The translations under genes were made by a program, and so were the position numbers. Below are positions 1 through 10,146 of a DNA stretch of 64,000 bases, piece by piece (position 1 is the stretch's first letter; every line of letters begins with the position of its first letter). A model generated the notes under the pieces. The model was not told the DNA's origin and made no database searches. It saw only the letters and a program-made list of their open reading frames with translations. The stretch is from Massilia sp. Se16.2.3 (GTDB taxonomy: Bacteria; Pseudomonadota; Gammaproteobacteria; Burkholderiales; Burkholderiaceae_D). Where the stretch lies: contig NZ_CP050451.1 of assembly GCF_014171595.1 (NCBI RefSeq), forward strand, positions 1,240,001-1,304,000, given 5' to 3'.

Positions 1-1
1 G

Positions 2-1234
2 AACCCGAAACTGGCCGCGCTGCAGGGCCTGGCCAAGATGCGCGACCTGGCCGCGCGCGGTTTTGCGCAGGCCGTGATGCCGCCGCAGGCGCGTCCGAAC
101 TTCCGCCTGCTGCGCCAGCTCGGCTTCTCGGGCACCGACGCCGACGTGCTGGCGCAAGCCTGGCGCGAAGCGCCGGTGATCCTGTCCTGCGCCTGGTCGG
201 CCGCGCCCATGTGGACCGCCAATGCGGCCACCGTCAGCCCGTCCGCCGACACCCGCGACGGCCGCGTGCACTTCACCGCCGCTAACCTGAACAACAAGCT
301 GCACCGCTCGGAAGAGCATGTGCAGGCCACGCGCACGCTGCGCGCGATTTTTGCGAACCACGACCACTTCGTGGTGCACGACCCGCTGCCGCCAACGCCG
401 GCTTTCGGCGACGAGGGCGCGGCGAACCACACCCGCTTCGCGGCCGACCACGGTGCGCCAGGCGTCGAGTTCTTCGTGTATGGTCGCGTCGAGTTCGACC
501 CGTCGGCACCGTTCCCGAAAAAATACCCGGCACGCCAGACCCTGGAAGCCTCGCAGGCCGTCGCGCGCCTGCATGGCCTGGATCCGGCCCGTACCGTGTT
601 CGCGGCGCAGAACCCGGACGTGATCGACCAGGGCGTGTTCCACAACGACGTGATCGCAGTCGGCAACGGCAACGTCCTGTTCTATCATGAGCAGGCCTTT
701 GCGGACGAGGCGGCAACGCTCGAGGCGCTGCGCCGGTCTGTCGCCGGTGTCGAGGCCGACCTGGTGCCGGTGCGCGTCGACGGCGGCATGGTGCCGGTGG
801 CCGATGCGGTGGCCAGCTACCTGTTCAACAGCCAGCTGCTGTCCAAGCCGAACGGCAGGATGGCGCTGCTGGTACCGCACGAATGCCGCGAGAACCCGGC
901 GGTCGCGAACTACCTGGCGGGGCTGGTGGCAAGCGGCGGGCCGATCGACGAACTGCTCGAATTCGACCTGCGCCAGAGCATGCGCAACGGCGGCGGCCCC
1001 GCCTGCCTGCGCCTGCGCGTGGCGCTGACCGACGAACAGGCGGCCAGCCTGCACGGCGGCGTGATCATGAACGACGCGCTCTATGCGCAGCTGGTGGCCT
1101 GGGTCGAGAAGCATTATCGCGATCATGTGGAGCCGAAGGACCTGGCGGATCCGCAGCTGGCGATCGAGTGCATGACGGCGCTGCAGGCGCTGGAGGGCAT
1201 TTTGGGTCTGCCGGGCTTGTACGATTTTTCGTGA
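2..1234 (+). CDS. astB: N-succinylarginine dihydrolase AstB (5' end outside the window)
   Basis: Second step of the arginine succinyltransferase (AST) pathway: hydrolyses N2-succinylarginine to succinylornithine, ammonia and CO2 in the cytoplasm. The frame is open from base 2, so the start codon lies upstream. About 410 of the family's usual ~445 residues are present. The text [20 protein letters not shown] at the left edge and the [15 protein letters not shown] stretch are typical of AstB. The catalytic Cys is probably the one in [10 protein letters not shown] near the C-terminus, as in guanidine-modifying amidinotransferase-fold enzymes. It ends LPGLYDFS. Downstream lie the glutamate dehydrogenase and astE, which complete the route from arginine to 2-oxoglutarate. 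Confidence 0.95.
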   Translation, partial: NPKLAALQGLAKMRDLAARGFAQAVMPPQARPNFRLLRQLGFSGTDADVLAQAWREAPVILSCAWSAAPMWTANAATVSPSADTRDGRVHFTAANLNNKLHRSEEHVQATRTLRAIFANHDHFVVHDPLPPTPAFGDEGAANHTRFAADHGAPGVEFFVYGRVEFDPSAPFPKKYPARQTLEASQAVARLHGLDPARTVFAAQNPDVIDQGVFHNDVIAVGNGNVLFYHEQAFADEAATLEALRRSVAGVEADLVPVRVDGGMVPVADAVASYLFNSQLLSKPNGRMALLVPHECRENPAVANYLAGLVASGGPIDELLEFDLRQSMRNGGGPACLRLRVALTDEQAASLHGGVIMNDALYAQLVAWVEKHYRDHVEPKDLADPQLAIECMTALQALEGILGLPGLYDFS

Positions 1235-1322
1235 TGGCGCCGATGTTCGAACGGTGACACAGCGTGGGCTCAAGAGCCCACCCTACGGTCGCCGGGCTGT
1301 ATGATTTTTGTGATGGCGCCGA
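1207..1322. repeat. Imperfect duplication of the astB 3' end around a palindrome
   Basis: The last codons and stop of astB (about 1207-1242) recur, with a few indels, at about 1288-1322: the core GCCGGGCT, GATTTTT and GTGATGGCGCCGA blocks appear in the same order. The two copies flank a REP-like palindrome at 1262-1287. This is visible directly. Whether it came from insertion of the palindrome or from slippage is inference. Confidence 0.7.
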
Positions 1323-1502
1323 GGCTCCTGACTCCACGCGGTACGGCAGCAGAACAGAGTCAACGCGGCACGCGTAGCGCCGCGCGTTTCGTAGGGTGGG
1401 CTCTTGAGCCCACGCGGTACGGCAGCAAAACAGAGATAACGCGGCACGTGAACGCGCCGCCAGCAGCAAGGAACACTTAACGCGGCACGCATAAGCGCCG
1501 CC
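1262..1502. repeat. REP-like palindromes plus short direct repeats in the astB-gdh gap
   Basis: This is most of the 406-bp gap between astB and the glutamate dehydrogenase. It holds two inverted copies of the window-wide palindrome (1262-1287 and 1390-1417). It also holds a ~50-bp direct repeat starting CACGCGGTACGGCAGCA at 1335 and again at 1411 (period 76), with a partial third echo (AACGCGGCACGC) near 1479. No gene is convincing here. The rest, 1503-1640, leads to the GGAG ribosome binding site of the next gene. Confidence 0.75.
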
Positions 1503-1640
1503 TTGATAACGAAACACGCTTCCGGGACAAGGAAGCCGAGAGACCTGGACGGGACAACCCTGTCCACCAAACGCCGGTCCGCGCAGAGCCACAAGCCGTA
1601 GCGCGAACAGGCGACAACATTCGCTTTTGGAGAAGCAACA

Positions 1641-4600
1641 ATGAACGACATGTCGCAAGATTTGCGTACCCAGACCCTGGCCCTGGTCAGCAACCAGCAG
1701 CAGCCAGCCGGCGGCGCATCCGACCAGGTACGCGCGCTGATCAGCGCCTGGCTCGGCTCGCTCGACGAAGAAGACCTGGCCGGTACCGCGCCGCAATCGC
1801 TGGCGCCCGTGCTGTGGGAAGGCTTCACGCAAGCGGCCAGGCGCACCGTGCCTGGCTGCCAGATCGCGCAACTGCAGTATGTGGACGCCAAGGGCAACAA
1901 GGACACGGCACTGCTGATCCTGAACGAAGACATGCCTTACCTGGTCGACTCTTTTTCGTCATGGCCCTGCGCAAGGAGCGCGTCAGCGCCGCCGGCGTGA
2001 TGAACGCCGTGCTGCCGGTCCAGCGTGACGCCAGCGGCGTCGTCACCAGCGTCGGCGATGCCGGCGCCCCGCTCGAATCCTATGTGCTGGTGCTGCTCAA
2101 CGACGAGCCGAGCTTCGAAGAACTCGACAAGCTGACCGCGCGCATCCGCATGGTCGCCAACGACGCCGCCGTCGTGCACCGCGATGCCGTCACCATGGGC
2201 GACCGCCTGACCGAGGTGGCCGCCGCGGCCGCCGCCAACGGTAGCCCGGCCGGCCAGGAAGTGGCCGCCTTCCTCGAATGGGCCAAGAACGAAGGTTTCG
2301 AGCCGTTCGGCTACGCCTACTATGTCGTGCAGCCGGGCCAGAACGAACTGGCACGCGACGTGCCGAGCCGCATCGGCGTGCTGAAGGACACCTCGCACCC
2401 GGTCTACGGCACCTGCCTGGCCAACATCCCCGGCGAACTCAATACCCTCTCGGCACGTGCCGAGACCCTGTCGATCGTCAAGGCCGACGTCGAAGGCACG
2501 CTGCACCGCGACCAGCCGCTCGACTTCATCGGCGTGCGTAACACCGACGCGCAAGGCAACATCCTCGGCGAACACTGCTTCGTCGGCCTGTTCAGCCGCG
2601 CCGCCACGGCGACCCCGCTGGCGCGCCTGCCGTTCGCGCGCGGCCGTGTGGCGAAAGTCCTCTCCCTGGCCGGTGTGCGCCAGGAAGGCTTCCGTGCCGA
2701 GAAATTCCTCGAGATCCCGGAATCGCTGCCGCGCACCGAAGCGCTGGAAGCCGATCCGGAATGGCTGGCGCAAGTCTGCAGCTCGGTCGTCTCGCTGTAC
2801 AAGCAGCCGCGCGCGAAAGTCTTCGCCCGCCGCGACGTCTACGGGCGTCACCTGAACGTGCTGGTCTACCTGCCGCGCGAGCGCTACAGCGCCGCGGTGG
2901 CGGCCCGCTGGCGCAGGCCCTGAAGGAAAGCTCGGGCGCGCATGACGTGCGCCAGCAGACCATGGTCGCCGACGGCCCGCTGGCCCGCGTCTACCTGATC
3001 GCCCATGGCGCACGCAACCCGCTCGACCTGGAAACCGATATCCAGCGTCCGCTGCTGTCGGTAATGGACGACTGGCATGACCGCTTCGCCGCGCTGACCA
3101 ACGACGACGTGCAGGATCCGGCTCTGCGCAGCAGCCTGCGCAAGCTGGTCGCAACGCTGCCCGTGAACTACATCACCGCGACGGAACCGTCGGTTGCCTT
3201 CCGCGACCTGCAGGCCGTCATGAAGAACGGCCAGCCAGACCACGTGTCGGTCCGTATCGAAGCCGGCGACGCAGGAGGCGCTTCGGTGCGCCTGTACTCG
3301 GGCGACACCGTGCCGCCGCTGTCGCGCATCCTGCCGGCCCTGCATAACGCCGGCGTCGCCATCGACCGCGAGCAGACCTACAAGATCACCACCGCCGATG
3401 GCGCCCGCCACTACGTGACCGCACTGGCAGTCGATGCCGAATCGGCCGCCAAGCTGGCGAAACCCGGCATCGTCAATGTCGCCGAAGAGCTGTTCGCAGC
3501 CCTGTTCAATGGCGAAGCCGAAGACGGCCGCATGAACGGCCTGTCGATCGAAGGCGGCCTGTCGATGCGCGAAGTACAGCTGGTGCGTGCCTACATCAGC
3601 TACTGGCGCCAGCTTGGCTCGAAGTTCTCGGTGCGCTACATGGCCGAGACCCTGCGCGCCCAGCCGGCACTGGTCAAGGAGTTCGTCACCGCTTTCCTGC
3701 AGCGCTTCAACCCGGCACTCGCTGAGTCGGAACGCGCCGCGGGCAGCGCCAAGCTGGCCTCGCTGCGCGCCGGCCTGTCGAGCGTGAACCACGCCGACAC
3801 CGAGGAAATCATGGCGGCCCCTGGTCGACCTGGCCCTGGCCACCGTGCGCACCAACTACTTCCAGAACGGCGGCGAGAAGATCATCTTCAAGTTCGACAC
3901 CAGCAACCTGGCGCTGGCACCGGAACCGCGTCCGTACCGAGAGATCTACGTGTTCTCGCGCCGCTTCGAAGGCGTGCACCTGCGCGGCGGCCCGGTCGCC
4001 CGCGGCGGCCTGCGCTGGTCGGACCGCATGGAAGACTACCGTACCGAAGTGCTGGGACTGGTGAAGGCGCAGATGGTCAAGAACGCCGTCATCGTGCCGG
4101 CCGGCTCGAAGGGCGGTTTCGTCTGCAAGCAAATGCCGAAGGACGCCGCCCGTGAAGTCGTGGCGGCCGAAGGCGAAGCAGTCTACCGCCTGTTCATCGC
4201 CAGCCTGCTGGAAGTGACCGACAACCGCGTGCGCGGCGACATCGTGGCACCGGAATCGACCGTGCGCTACGACCAGAACGACCCGTATCTCGTGGTGGCT
4301 GCCGACAAGGGCACCGCAACCTTCTCCGACATCGCCAACAGCATCGCCGTCCAGCGCGGCTTCTGGCTGGGCGACGCGTTCGCGTCGGGCGGCTCGAACG
4401 GTTACGACCACAAGAAGATGGGCATCACCGCGAAGGGCGCCTTCGAAGCGGTCAAGCGCCACTTCTACGAGATCGGCCACGACATGAGCACGACCCCGAT
4501 CACCATGGTCGGCGTGGGCGACATGTCGGGTGACGTGTTCGGCAACGGCGTGCTGCTGTCGCGCCAGCTGAAGGTGCTGGCCGCATTCGACCACCGCCAC

Positions 4601-6346
4601 ATCTTCCTCGATCCGACCCCGGACGTCGAAGTCTCGTTCAAGGAGCGCCAGCGCATGTTCGCGCTGCCACGTTCCTCGTGGGAAGACTACGATAAATCGC
4701 TGATCTCGCAGGGCGGCGGCGTGTACCCACGCTCGGCCCGTTCGATCGAGCTGACCCCGCAGGTACGTGCTGCCCTCGACATCGAGGAAACCTCGCTGGC
4801 GCCGGAAGAGCTGATGCACCGCATCCTGCTGGCGCCGGTCGACCTGTTCTACAACGGCGGCATCGGTACCTACATCAAGTCCTCGAACGAGACCCACGCG
4901 CAGGTGAAGGACCGTGCCAACGACCGCATCCGCGTCAACGGCAACGAACTGCGCTGCAAGGTGGTCGCCGAAGGCGGCAACCTGGGCGCGACCCAGGCCG
5001 GCCGCATCGAGTTCGCCCTTGCCGGCGGCCGCATCTTCACCGATGCCATCGACAACTCGGCGGGCGTGGACTGCTCGGACCACGAAGTCAACATCAAGAT
5101 CTGGCTCGATACCGAAGTCAGCGCCGGCAAGCTGCCGGAAAGCCAGCGTAACAGCATCCTGAACGACATGACCGGCGACGTCGAGAAGCTGGTCCTGCGC
5201 GACAACACGCAGCAGACCCACCTCTTGACCCGCGAAGCGCAGGCGCAGAGCAACGGCGCGATCGTCGACAGCTACGCCGCCCTGATCACCAGCCTGGAAT
5301 CGGAAGGCGCCGTCTCGCGCGAACTGGAACAGCTGCCGCTCGACACCGAACTGCAGCGCCGCAAAGCGCTGGGCGCCGGCCTGACCACGCCGGAACTGGC
5401 GGTGGTGGTTGCCAACGTCAAGAACCGCTTCAAGCGCATCCTGGCCGCGCTGCCGCTGACGGACGAGCCATGGGCCGATACCGTACTGCGTCCTTACTTC
5501 CCGGCGCAGCTGGTCGCGACCCGCGATCCGCTCGACCACCCGCTGGCCAATGCCATCCTGGCCACCGTGCTGGCCAACGAGGCGGTCAACCGCTGCGGTC
5601 CGCTGATGATTCGCGACCTGGCCGCCGAACACCGCGTCGACGAAGCCGAAGTCGTGAAAGCCTGGGGCCGTGCCTGGTCCGCGCTGAACCTGGCGCCGGT
5701 ATTCGACGCGCTCGACGCCGACGCGCTGAAGGTGCCGCGTGACGTGTCGGTGGCGGTCGATGCGCGCACCCGTGCGCTGCTGCGCGCCGTGATCGAAGGC
5801 GTGTTGTCGCTGCCGCAGGGCACGGACGGAATGGATGAGTTGTCCTCCTTGTTCGCCAACGGCGAGCAGCTGCGCCAGCTGATGCCGGCCAAGACGGAAG
5901 CCGACGGCTACGCCGGCCTGAACGCGGGCTTCGTGCAGGCCTGGAAGGCGGTCGAAACCATCGAGTCGCTGGCCACCTTCCTGTTCGCCGCCGTGTCGGT
6001 ACATCGTCCAGCGGGCATGTCGCTGGCCCAGTTCCTGCAGGTCGGCATGGCGCTGCGTGAAAAAGCCGGCATCGACACGCTGGAACGCGGCCTCAAATTG
6101 CCGCCGCAGAGCAAGTCGCAGGAACAGCTGCGCAACTACGCGATGCAGGCACTGCGCCGCACCCAGCAGCGCCTGCTGTTGCAGGTGATCGAGCGTGCCG
6201 GCAGCGGCGATGCGCTGGCGGCAGTCGATACGGTGACCACGGACATGGGCTTGACCGGCTACGCGCCGGCCACCGACCTCGAACAGGCAATGCTGGACGT
6301 CTGGTCGCTGTCGGAAGGCTCGAACCCAGAACGCCTGGCTGCCTGA
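1641..6346 (+). CDS. NAD-specific glutamate dehydrogenase, large (~180 kDa) type; three single-base frame breaks
   Basis: Oxidative deamination of glutamate to 2-oxoglutarate, a cytoplasmic enzyme that drains the glutamate made by the AST pathway. Start ATG 1641 has a GGAG site 7-8 nt upstream. The full span encodes ~1568 aa, normal for the large NAD-GDH family. The catalytic-domain signatures RGGLRWSDRMEDYRTEV, KNAVIVPAGSKGGFV and VVAEGGNLGATQAGR lie in the second half. The frame breaks at ~1950 (TTTTT where six T are needed for DSFFVMALRKE), ~2900 (a missing G in GGTGGCGG) and ~3815 (CCCC where CCC restores MAALVDLALAT). Each repair gives continuous family-like protein, so sequencing error is more likely than gene decay. 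The stop is 4 nt before astE, so the two are probably cotranscribed. Confidence 0.93.
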
Positions 6347-6350
6347 GGCA

Positions 6351-7346
6351 ATGAGCGCACCCTCGACCCCCGTGGTAGCTGACGCGGTGCGCGCGCTGGC
6401 CGAAGCCGATTTCGGCCAGGTCGCGCAGCGCTTCACGGACGCCGGCTTCGTCGTCGGGCTGCCCGCCAGGGGCATCCTGACGGTGAAGGGCGTGCAGCCG
6501 GCGACGCGGCCGGCTGTGCTGCTGTCGGTTGGCGTGCATGGCGACGAGACCGGGCCGATCGAAATGGTCGCGCACGTGATCGAAGCCCTGTCGCGCGAGC
6601 CGCAGGCCCTCGCCGTTGACCTGATGCTCTGCGTCGGCAACATCGATGCCATCGCCGCCGGCAAGCGTTTCCTCGATGCCGACTTGAACCGCATGTTCAA
6701 ACCGGACCGGGGCGCGCTGGCGGGCAGCGCGGAAAGCGCGCGCGCCGATGAATTGATCGCCGCCACCGACGCTTTTTTTGCCGGCGCCGGGCCGGTGCGC
6801 TGGCATCTCGACCTGCACACGGCGATCCGCGCCTCGCACTATCCGATGTTCGCGATCGTGCCGGACCTGATCGCCGAGGGGGCCAAGCGCGCGCTGATCG
6901 ACTGGCTGGGGCAGGCGGCGATCGGTGCGCTCGTCATGAACCCGAAGTCGGCGGGTACCTACAGCTATTATTCGGCGGAGCACCATGGCGCGGCAGGCAG
7001 CACCGTGGAGCTGGGTCGGGTCGGCACGCTGGGGCAGAACAACATGGCGCAGTTCGCCGATTCGTCCGCGGCGCTCGATGGCCTGCTGCGCGGTGTGCCG
7101 GTGGAAGCGAAAACCCAGCCGCATGTGTTCAAGGTGGCGCAGGAGATAGTCAAGCTGTCCGACGGTTTCAAGATGGGCTTCTCGCGCGAGACACCGAACT
7201 TCGCTTCGCTCAAGCGGGGCGAGGTGATCGCCACCGATGGGGATACCGTGTACACGGTGTTCCATGAGGAGGAGCTGGTGGTGTTTCCGAATCCGGATGT
7301 GCGGGTCGGATTGCGCGCCGGCTTGATGGTGGTGCGCGTGGAATAA
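6351..7346 (+). CDS. astE: Succinylglutamate desuccinylase AstE
   Basis: Last AST step: hydrolyses N-succinylglutamate to glutamate and succinate, a zinc-dependent cytoplasmic enzyme of the aspartoacylase/M14-like fold. 331 aa, the usual length. Zinc ligands are visible: H63 and E66 in GVHGDETGP and the HLDLH motif around residues 152-156. A catalytic Glu is likely in STVELGRVG. The ATG follows the dehydrogenase stop by 4 nt, which supports an astB...gdh-astE transcription unit coupling arginine breakdown to 2-oxoglutarate formation. A strong hairpin terminator follows. Confidence 0.95.
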   Translation: MSAPSTPVVADAVRALAEADFGQVAQRFTDAGFVVGLPARGILTVKGVQPATRPAVLLSVGVHGDETGPIEMVAHVIEALSREPQALAVDLMLCVGNIDAIAAGKRFLDADLNRMFKPDRGALAGSAESARADELIAATDAFFAGAGPVRWHLDLHTAIRASHYPMFAIVPDLIAEGAKRALIDWLGQAAIGALVMNPKSAGTYSYYSAEHHGAAGSTVELGRVGTLGQNNMAQFADSSAALDGLLRGVPVEAKTQPHVFKVAQEIVKLSDGFKMGFSRETPNFASLKRGEVIATDGDTVYTVFHEEELVVFPNPDVRVGLRAGLMVVRVE

Positions 7347-7363
7347 GCTGCGTTTTGTCTTCG

Positions 7364-7392
7364 AAAAAGCCGCGAGTGATCGCGGCTTTTTT
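7364..7392 (+). terminator. Rho-independent terminator after astE
   Basis: Arms AAAAAGCCGCG and CGCGGCTTTTTT around a 6-nt loop, ending in a T run. It lies 18 nt after the astE stop. Confidence 0.9.
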
Positions 7393-7394
7393 AT

Positions 7395-7527
7395 GTAGGG
7401 TGGGCGCCCCGTGCCCACGCGGACATCTGCGTCGTGACGCCGCCAGCTCCGGTGGCGCTGCGCAGTTACCTCGATTGAGCGCGCCACTGTGCACGCCTCC
7501 GCGTGGGCTCGGGGCGCCCACCCTACG
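7395..7527. repeat. Inverted pair of REP-like palindromes
   Basis: A forward copy (7395-7422, centre GCCCC) and a reverse copy (7500-7527) of the GTAGGGTGGGC...GCCCACGCG palindrome enclose ~77 bp. They fill the gap between astE and the flavoenzyme gene. The paired, head-to-head layout resembles bacterial interspersed mosaic elements. Confidence 0.8.
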
Positions 7528-7619
7528 ATATACGCGCGAGCCCGGGTTTTCCCTTGCGCCTGCACAATTGAGCCATGTTCGCTAGACTTTGCGCTTCGAA
7601 CAAGCACCGGAGTCGCCGC

Positions 7620-8738
7620 ATGAGCAGCCTGCTGTTTTCCCCCTACCAACTCGGACCGCTCGCGCTGTCCAACCGTATCGCCATCGCCCCCATGTGCCAG
7701 TACTCGGCCGATGAAGGCCACGCCACCGACTGGCACATGATCCACCTCGGCAGCCTGGCATTGTCCGGCGCCTCGCTGCTGATCATCGAGGCCACCGCCG
7801 TCACGCCCGAAGGCCGCATTTCGCCGGACGACCTGGGCCTGTGGCAGGATTCCCAGCTCGACGCCCTGAAGCCGGTCATTGCCGCCATCCGCCGCCATTC
7901 CCCGATCAAGATCGCGGTGCAGCTGGCGCATGCGGGCCGCAAGGCCTCGAGTGCCGCGCCCTGGCTGGGCGGCGCCAACATCAAGCCGGATGAGCCGCGC
8001 GGCTGGCAGACCGTGGCACCCTCAAGCCTGGCGCATGCCGAGGGCGAGACTGTGCCCGAGGCGCTGGATGCGGCCGGCCTGCAGCGCATCAAGCAGGGTT
8101 TTGTGGACGCGGCCCGGCGCAGCTGCGAGCTGGGGCTCGATGCGATCGAGCTGCACGGCGCCCACGGCTACCTGATGCACCAGTTCCTTTCCCCCTTGTC
8201 GAACACGCGCAGCGACGAATACGGCGGCTCGCTGGAAAACCGCATGCGCTTCCCGCTCGAGGTGTTCAGCGCGGTGCGCGCGGCGGTGCCCTCGTCGATG
8301 TCGGTCGGGATGCGCATTTCGGCCACCGACTGGGTGGAAGGAGGATGGGAAGTGGAACAAAGCGTCCGCTTTGCCCAGGAGCTGGAAAAGCTGGGCTGCC
8401 ATTTCATGCACGTGTCCAGCGGTGGCTTGTCGCCGCAGCAGAAGATTCCGGTGGGTGCCGGCTACCAGATCGCTTTCGCCGAGCGCATCAAGCGCGAAAC
8501 GGGCATGCCGACGATCGGCGTCGGCCTGATCACGGAGCCGCAGCAGGCCGAACACATCCTGCAATCGGGCCAGGCCGACATGGTGGCGCTGGCGCGCGCG
8601 ATGCTGTACGACCCGCGCTGGCCCTGGCACGCCGCCGCCGAACTGGGCGCCCAGGTGGATGCGCCGCCGCAATACTGGCGCTCGCAGCCGCACCAGTACA
8701 AGAAGCTGTTCGGGGAGACGCGGCTGGGGCAGCGGTAG
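7620..8738 (+). CDS. NADH:flavin oxidoreductase, Old Yellow Enzyme family (YqjM-like)
   Basis: An FMN ene-reductase that reduces activated C=C bonds with NAD(P)H. Its physiological substrate is often unknown; oxidative-stress detoxification is a common suggestion. 372 aa from ATG 7620. I prefer this start over an in-frame ATG at 7575 because family members begin MSSLLFSPYQLGPLALSNR. C26 and Y28 in APMCQYSA match the YqjM-class redox-tuning Cys and Tyr. The FMN/substrate His pair is in ELHGAHGYLMHQFLSPLSN (about residues 164 and 167). It is a single gene between repeat-filled gaps, so no operon is implied. Confidence 0.93.
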   Translation: MSSLLFSPYQLGPLALSNRIAIAPMCQYSADEGHATDWHMIHLGSLALSGASLLIIEATAVTPEGRISPDDLGLWQDSQLDALKPVIAAIRRHSPIKIAVQLAHAGRKASSAAPWLGGANIKPDEPRGWQTVAPSSLAHAEGETVPEALDAAGLQRIKQGFVDAARRSCELGLDAIELHGAHGYLMHQFLSPLSNTRSDEYGGSLENRMRFPLEVFSAVRAAVPSSMSVGMRISATDWVEGGWEVEQSVRFAQELEKLGCHFMHVSSGGLSPQQKIPVGAGYQIAFAERIKRETGMPTIGVGLITEPQQAEHILQSGQADMVALARAMLYDPRWPWHAAAELGAQVDAPPQYWRSQPHQYKKLFGETRLGQR

Positions 8739-8834
8739 CTGGACGGCTGTGCCGTCCAAGCGTTCAAAGCACGCCAGCATTGACGCGAGGTTTCGAGATC
8801 TGGCTGAACGCGTAGGCGGGAGACCCGCCTACGC
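8739..8834. repeat. Second dispersed repeat family, copy 1
   Basis: Starts right after the flavoenzyme stop. It carries GCGTTCAA..., ACGCGAGGTTTCG and a perfect 11-bp stem (GCGTAGGCGGG / CCCGCCTACGC, 3-nt loop) at 8810-8834. A related block lies at about 30234-30310 with the same central text and its own 11-bp, 3-nt-loop stem. Together with 8835-8870 it fills the convergent gap before hmp. Confidence 0.65.
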
Positions 8835-8870
8835 TACGGGTGCACGTAGCCGTGGTCGACGGCGCATGGT

Positions 8871-10064
8871 TTACAGCAAATGATCCAGCAGCTCAGGCCC
8901 GAACACTTCGCGGTGCAGGCGCTCGGCCGGGACGCCCGCGTTCAGCAAGGCCAGCCACTGCGCCTGCATGAATTTCAAGGGGCCGCACAGCCAGACGTCG
9001 GTCGTGGCGAGGTCCCAGGCCGGCAGGCGTGTGACGTCCATGCGGCCCGCCAGCACACCCGCGGCGTCGCCAGCTTCCTCGTAAAAGGTCGCCACATGCA
9101 GGTTCGGCATGACGGCCTGGGCGGCGGCAACGTCGCTTCGCAAAGGGTGATGGCGGGCGTCGCGCGCGGCATGGGCGAAGATCACCCGGCGCTGCGGGTG
9201 CACCATGGCGATGCGGTTCAGGCTTGATACCATCGGCGTGATGCCGACGCCCGCCGACAGCAGCACGATCGGCGCATCGGACTCGGTATCGGGCGTGAAT
9301 TCGCCGAAGGGATGGGTCACCTGCAGCACGCTGCCGACAGTGACGTTGTCATGGATCCAGTTCGAGACTTCGCCGGCCGGCACCTGGTCCAGCGCATCCT
9401 CGCGCTTGACGGAGATGCGCAGGCTGTCCTTGCCCGCCGCATCGGACAGGCTGTACTGGCGCAGCTGGTGGCGCCCGCCCGGCAGGTCGACGGCAACGCT
9501 GACGTACTGGCCGGCCTGGAAGGGCGGCAGCGGCTTGTCGTCATTCGGCACGAAGCGCACCGACAGCACGTTGTCGCTCTCGCGTTTGACTTCCGTGACG
9601 CGCATCGGCCGCGTCTCGCCCGGTTCGACACCGGCCGTGCTGTACATCTCGGCCTCGGCGCCGATCAGCAAATTCGCCAGCGAGTTATAGGCCTCGGCCC
9701 AGGCGTCGAGCAGGGGCTGCGTGGCCGCATCGCCCAGCGTCGTCTTGATGGCGCCCAGCAGGTGGCGCCCGACGATGGGATAGTGCTCGGCGCGGATGCC
9801 GACCGACACATGCTTGTGGACGATGCGTTTCACCACGGGTCCCAGCGCCTCCGGCGTGCCGATATTGGCGGCGTAGGCGAACACGGCCGAGGCCAGCGAC
9901 TGCTGCTGGGCGCCGCGCGCCTGGTTGCCCATGTTGAACAGGCGCGTCAATTCCGGATGCTCACCCAACATGTTCTTGTAGAAGAGGGTGGTGATCGTCA
10001 TTCCATGGTCGCGCAGGACAGGGACGCTGGCATCGATATACGGACGGGAGGCGGCGGAAATCAT
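8871..10064 (-). CDS. hmp: Flavohemoglobin, nitric oxide dioxygenase
   Basis: Converts NO plus O2 to nitrate using NAD(P)H and FAD: cytoplasmic protection from nitrosative stress. 397 aa, the standard size. The globin domain (1-140) has Y29, Q53 and proximal H85 (HKHVS), the same numbering as E. coli Hmp. The ferredoxin-reductase-like part has the FAD motif RQYSLS, the NAD motif AGVGITPM, and ends EVFGPELLDHLL. The gene is read toward the flavoenzyme gene. An NsrR-type inverted repeat lies 17-33 nt upstream of the start, and the nsrR gene sits just beyond it, so NO-induced derepression is expected. Confidence 0.97.
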   Translation of the reverse strand: MISAASRPYIDASVPVLRDHGMTITTLFYKNMLGEHPELTRLFNMGNQARGAQQQSLASAVFAYAANIGTPEALGPVVKRIVHKHVSVGIRAEHYPIVGRHLLGAIKTTLGDAATQPLLDAWAEAYNSLANLLIGAEAEMYSTAGVEPGETRPMRVTEVKRESDNVLSVRFVPNDDKPLPPFQAGQYVSVAVDLPGGRHQLRQYSLSDAAGKDSLRISVKREDALDQVPAGEVSNWIHDNVTVGSVLQVTHPFGEFTPDTESDAPIVLLSAGVGITPMVSSLNRIAMVHPQRRVIFAHAARDARHHPLRSDVAAAQAVMPNLHVATFYEEAGDAAGVLAGRMDVTRLPAWDLATTDVWLCGPLKFMQAQWLALLNAGVPAERLHREVFGPELLDHLL

Positions 10065-10080
10065 GGTAGGTTCCTTATAT

Positions 10081-10102
10081 GGTGCATTTTGAATGCAACT
10101 TT
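10081..10102. promoter_or_regulatory. Putative NsrR operator in the hmp promoter
   Basis: TGCATT (10083-10088), 3 nt, then AATGCA (10092-10097), with partly symmetric flanks. This resembles the known NsrR consensus built from ATGCATTT half-sites. It lies in the 82-bp space between nsrR and the hmp start, close enough to block hmp transcription. The call rests on motif and context only. Confidence 0.75.
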
Positions 10103-10146
10103 AAGCTTCAAAAAAACGCCCGCAGCGCGAGCGATCCTTTGCCGGT

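Noticed and set aside
3809..6820. Very long minus-strand open frame (about 1000 codons) opposite the glutamate dehydrogenase
   Set aside because: A GC-rich mirror of a real gene. The + strand gene carries family signatures, while this frame has Arg/Gln/His-rich low-complexity text and no motif.
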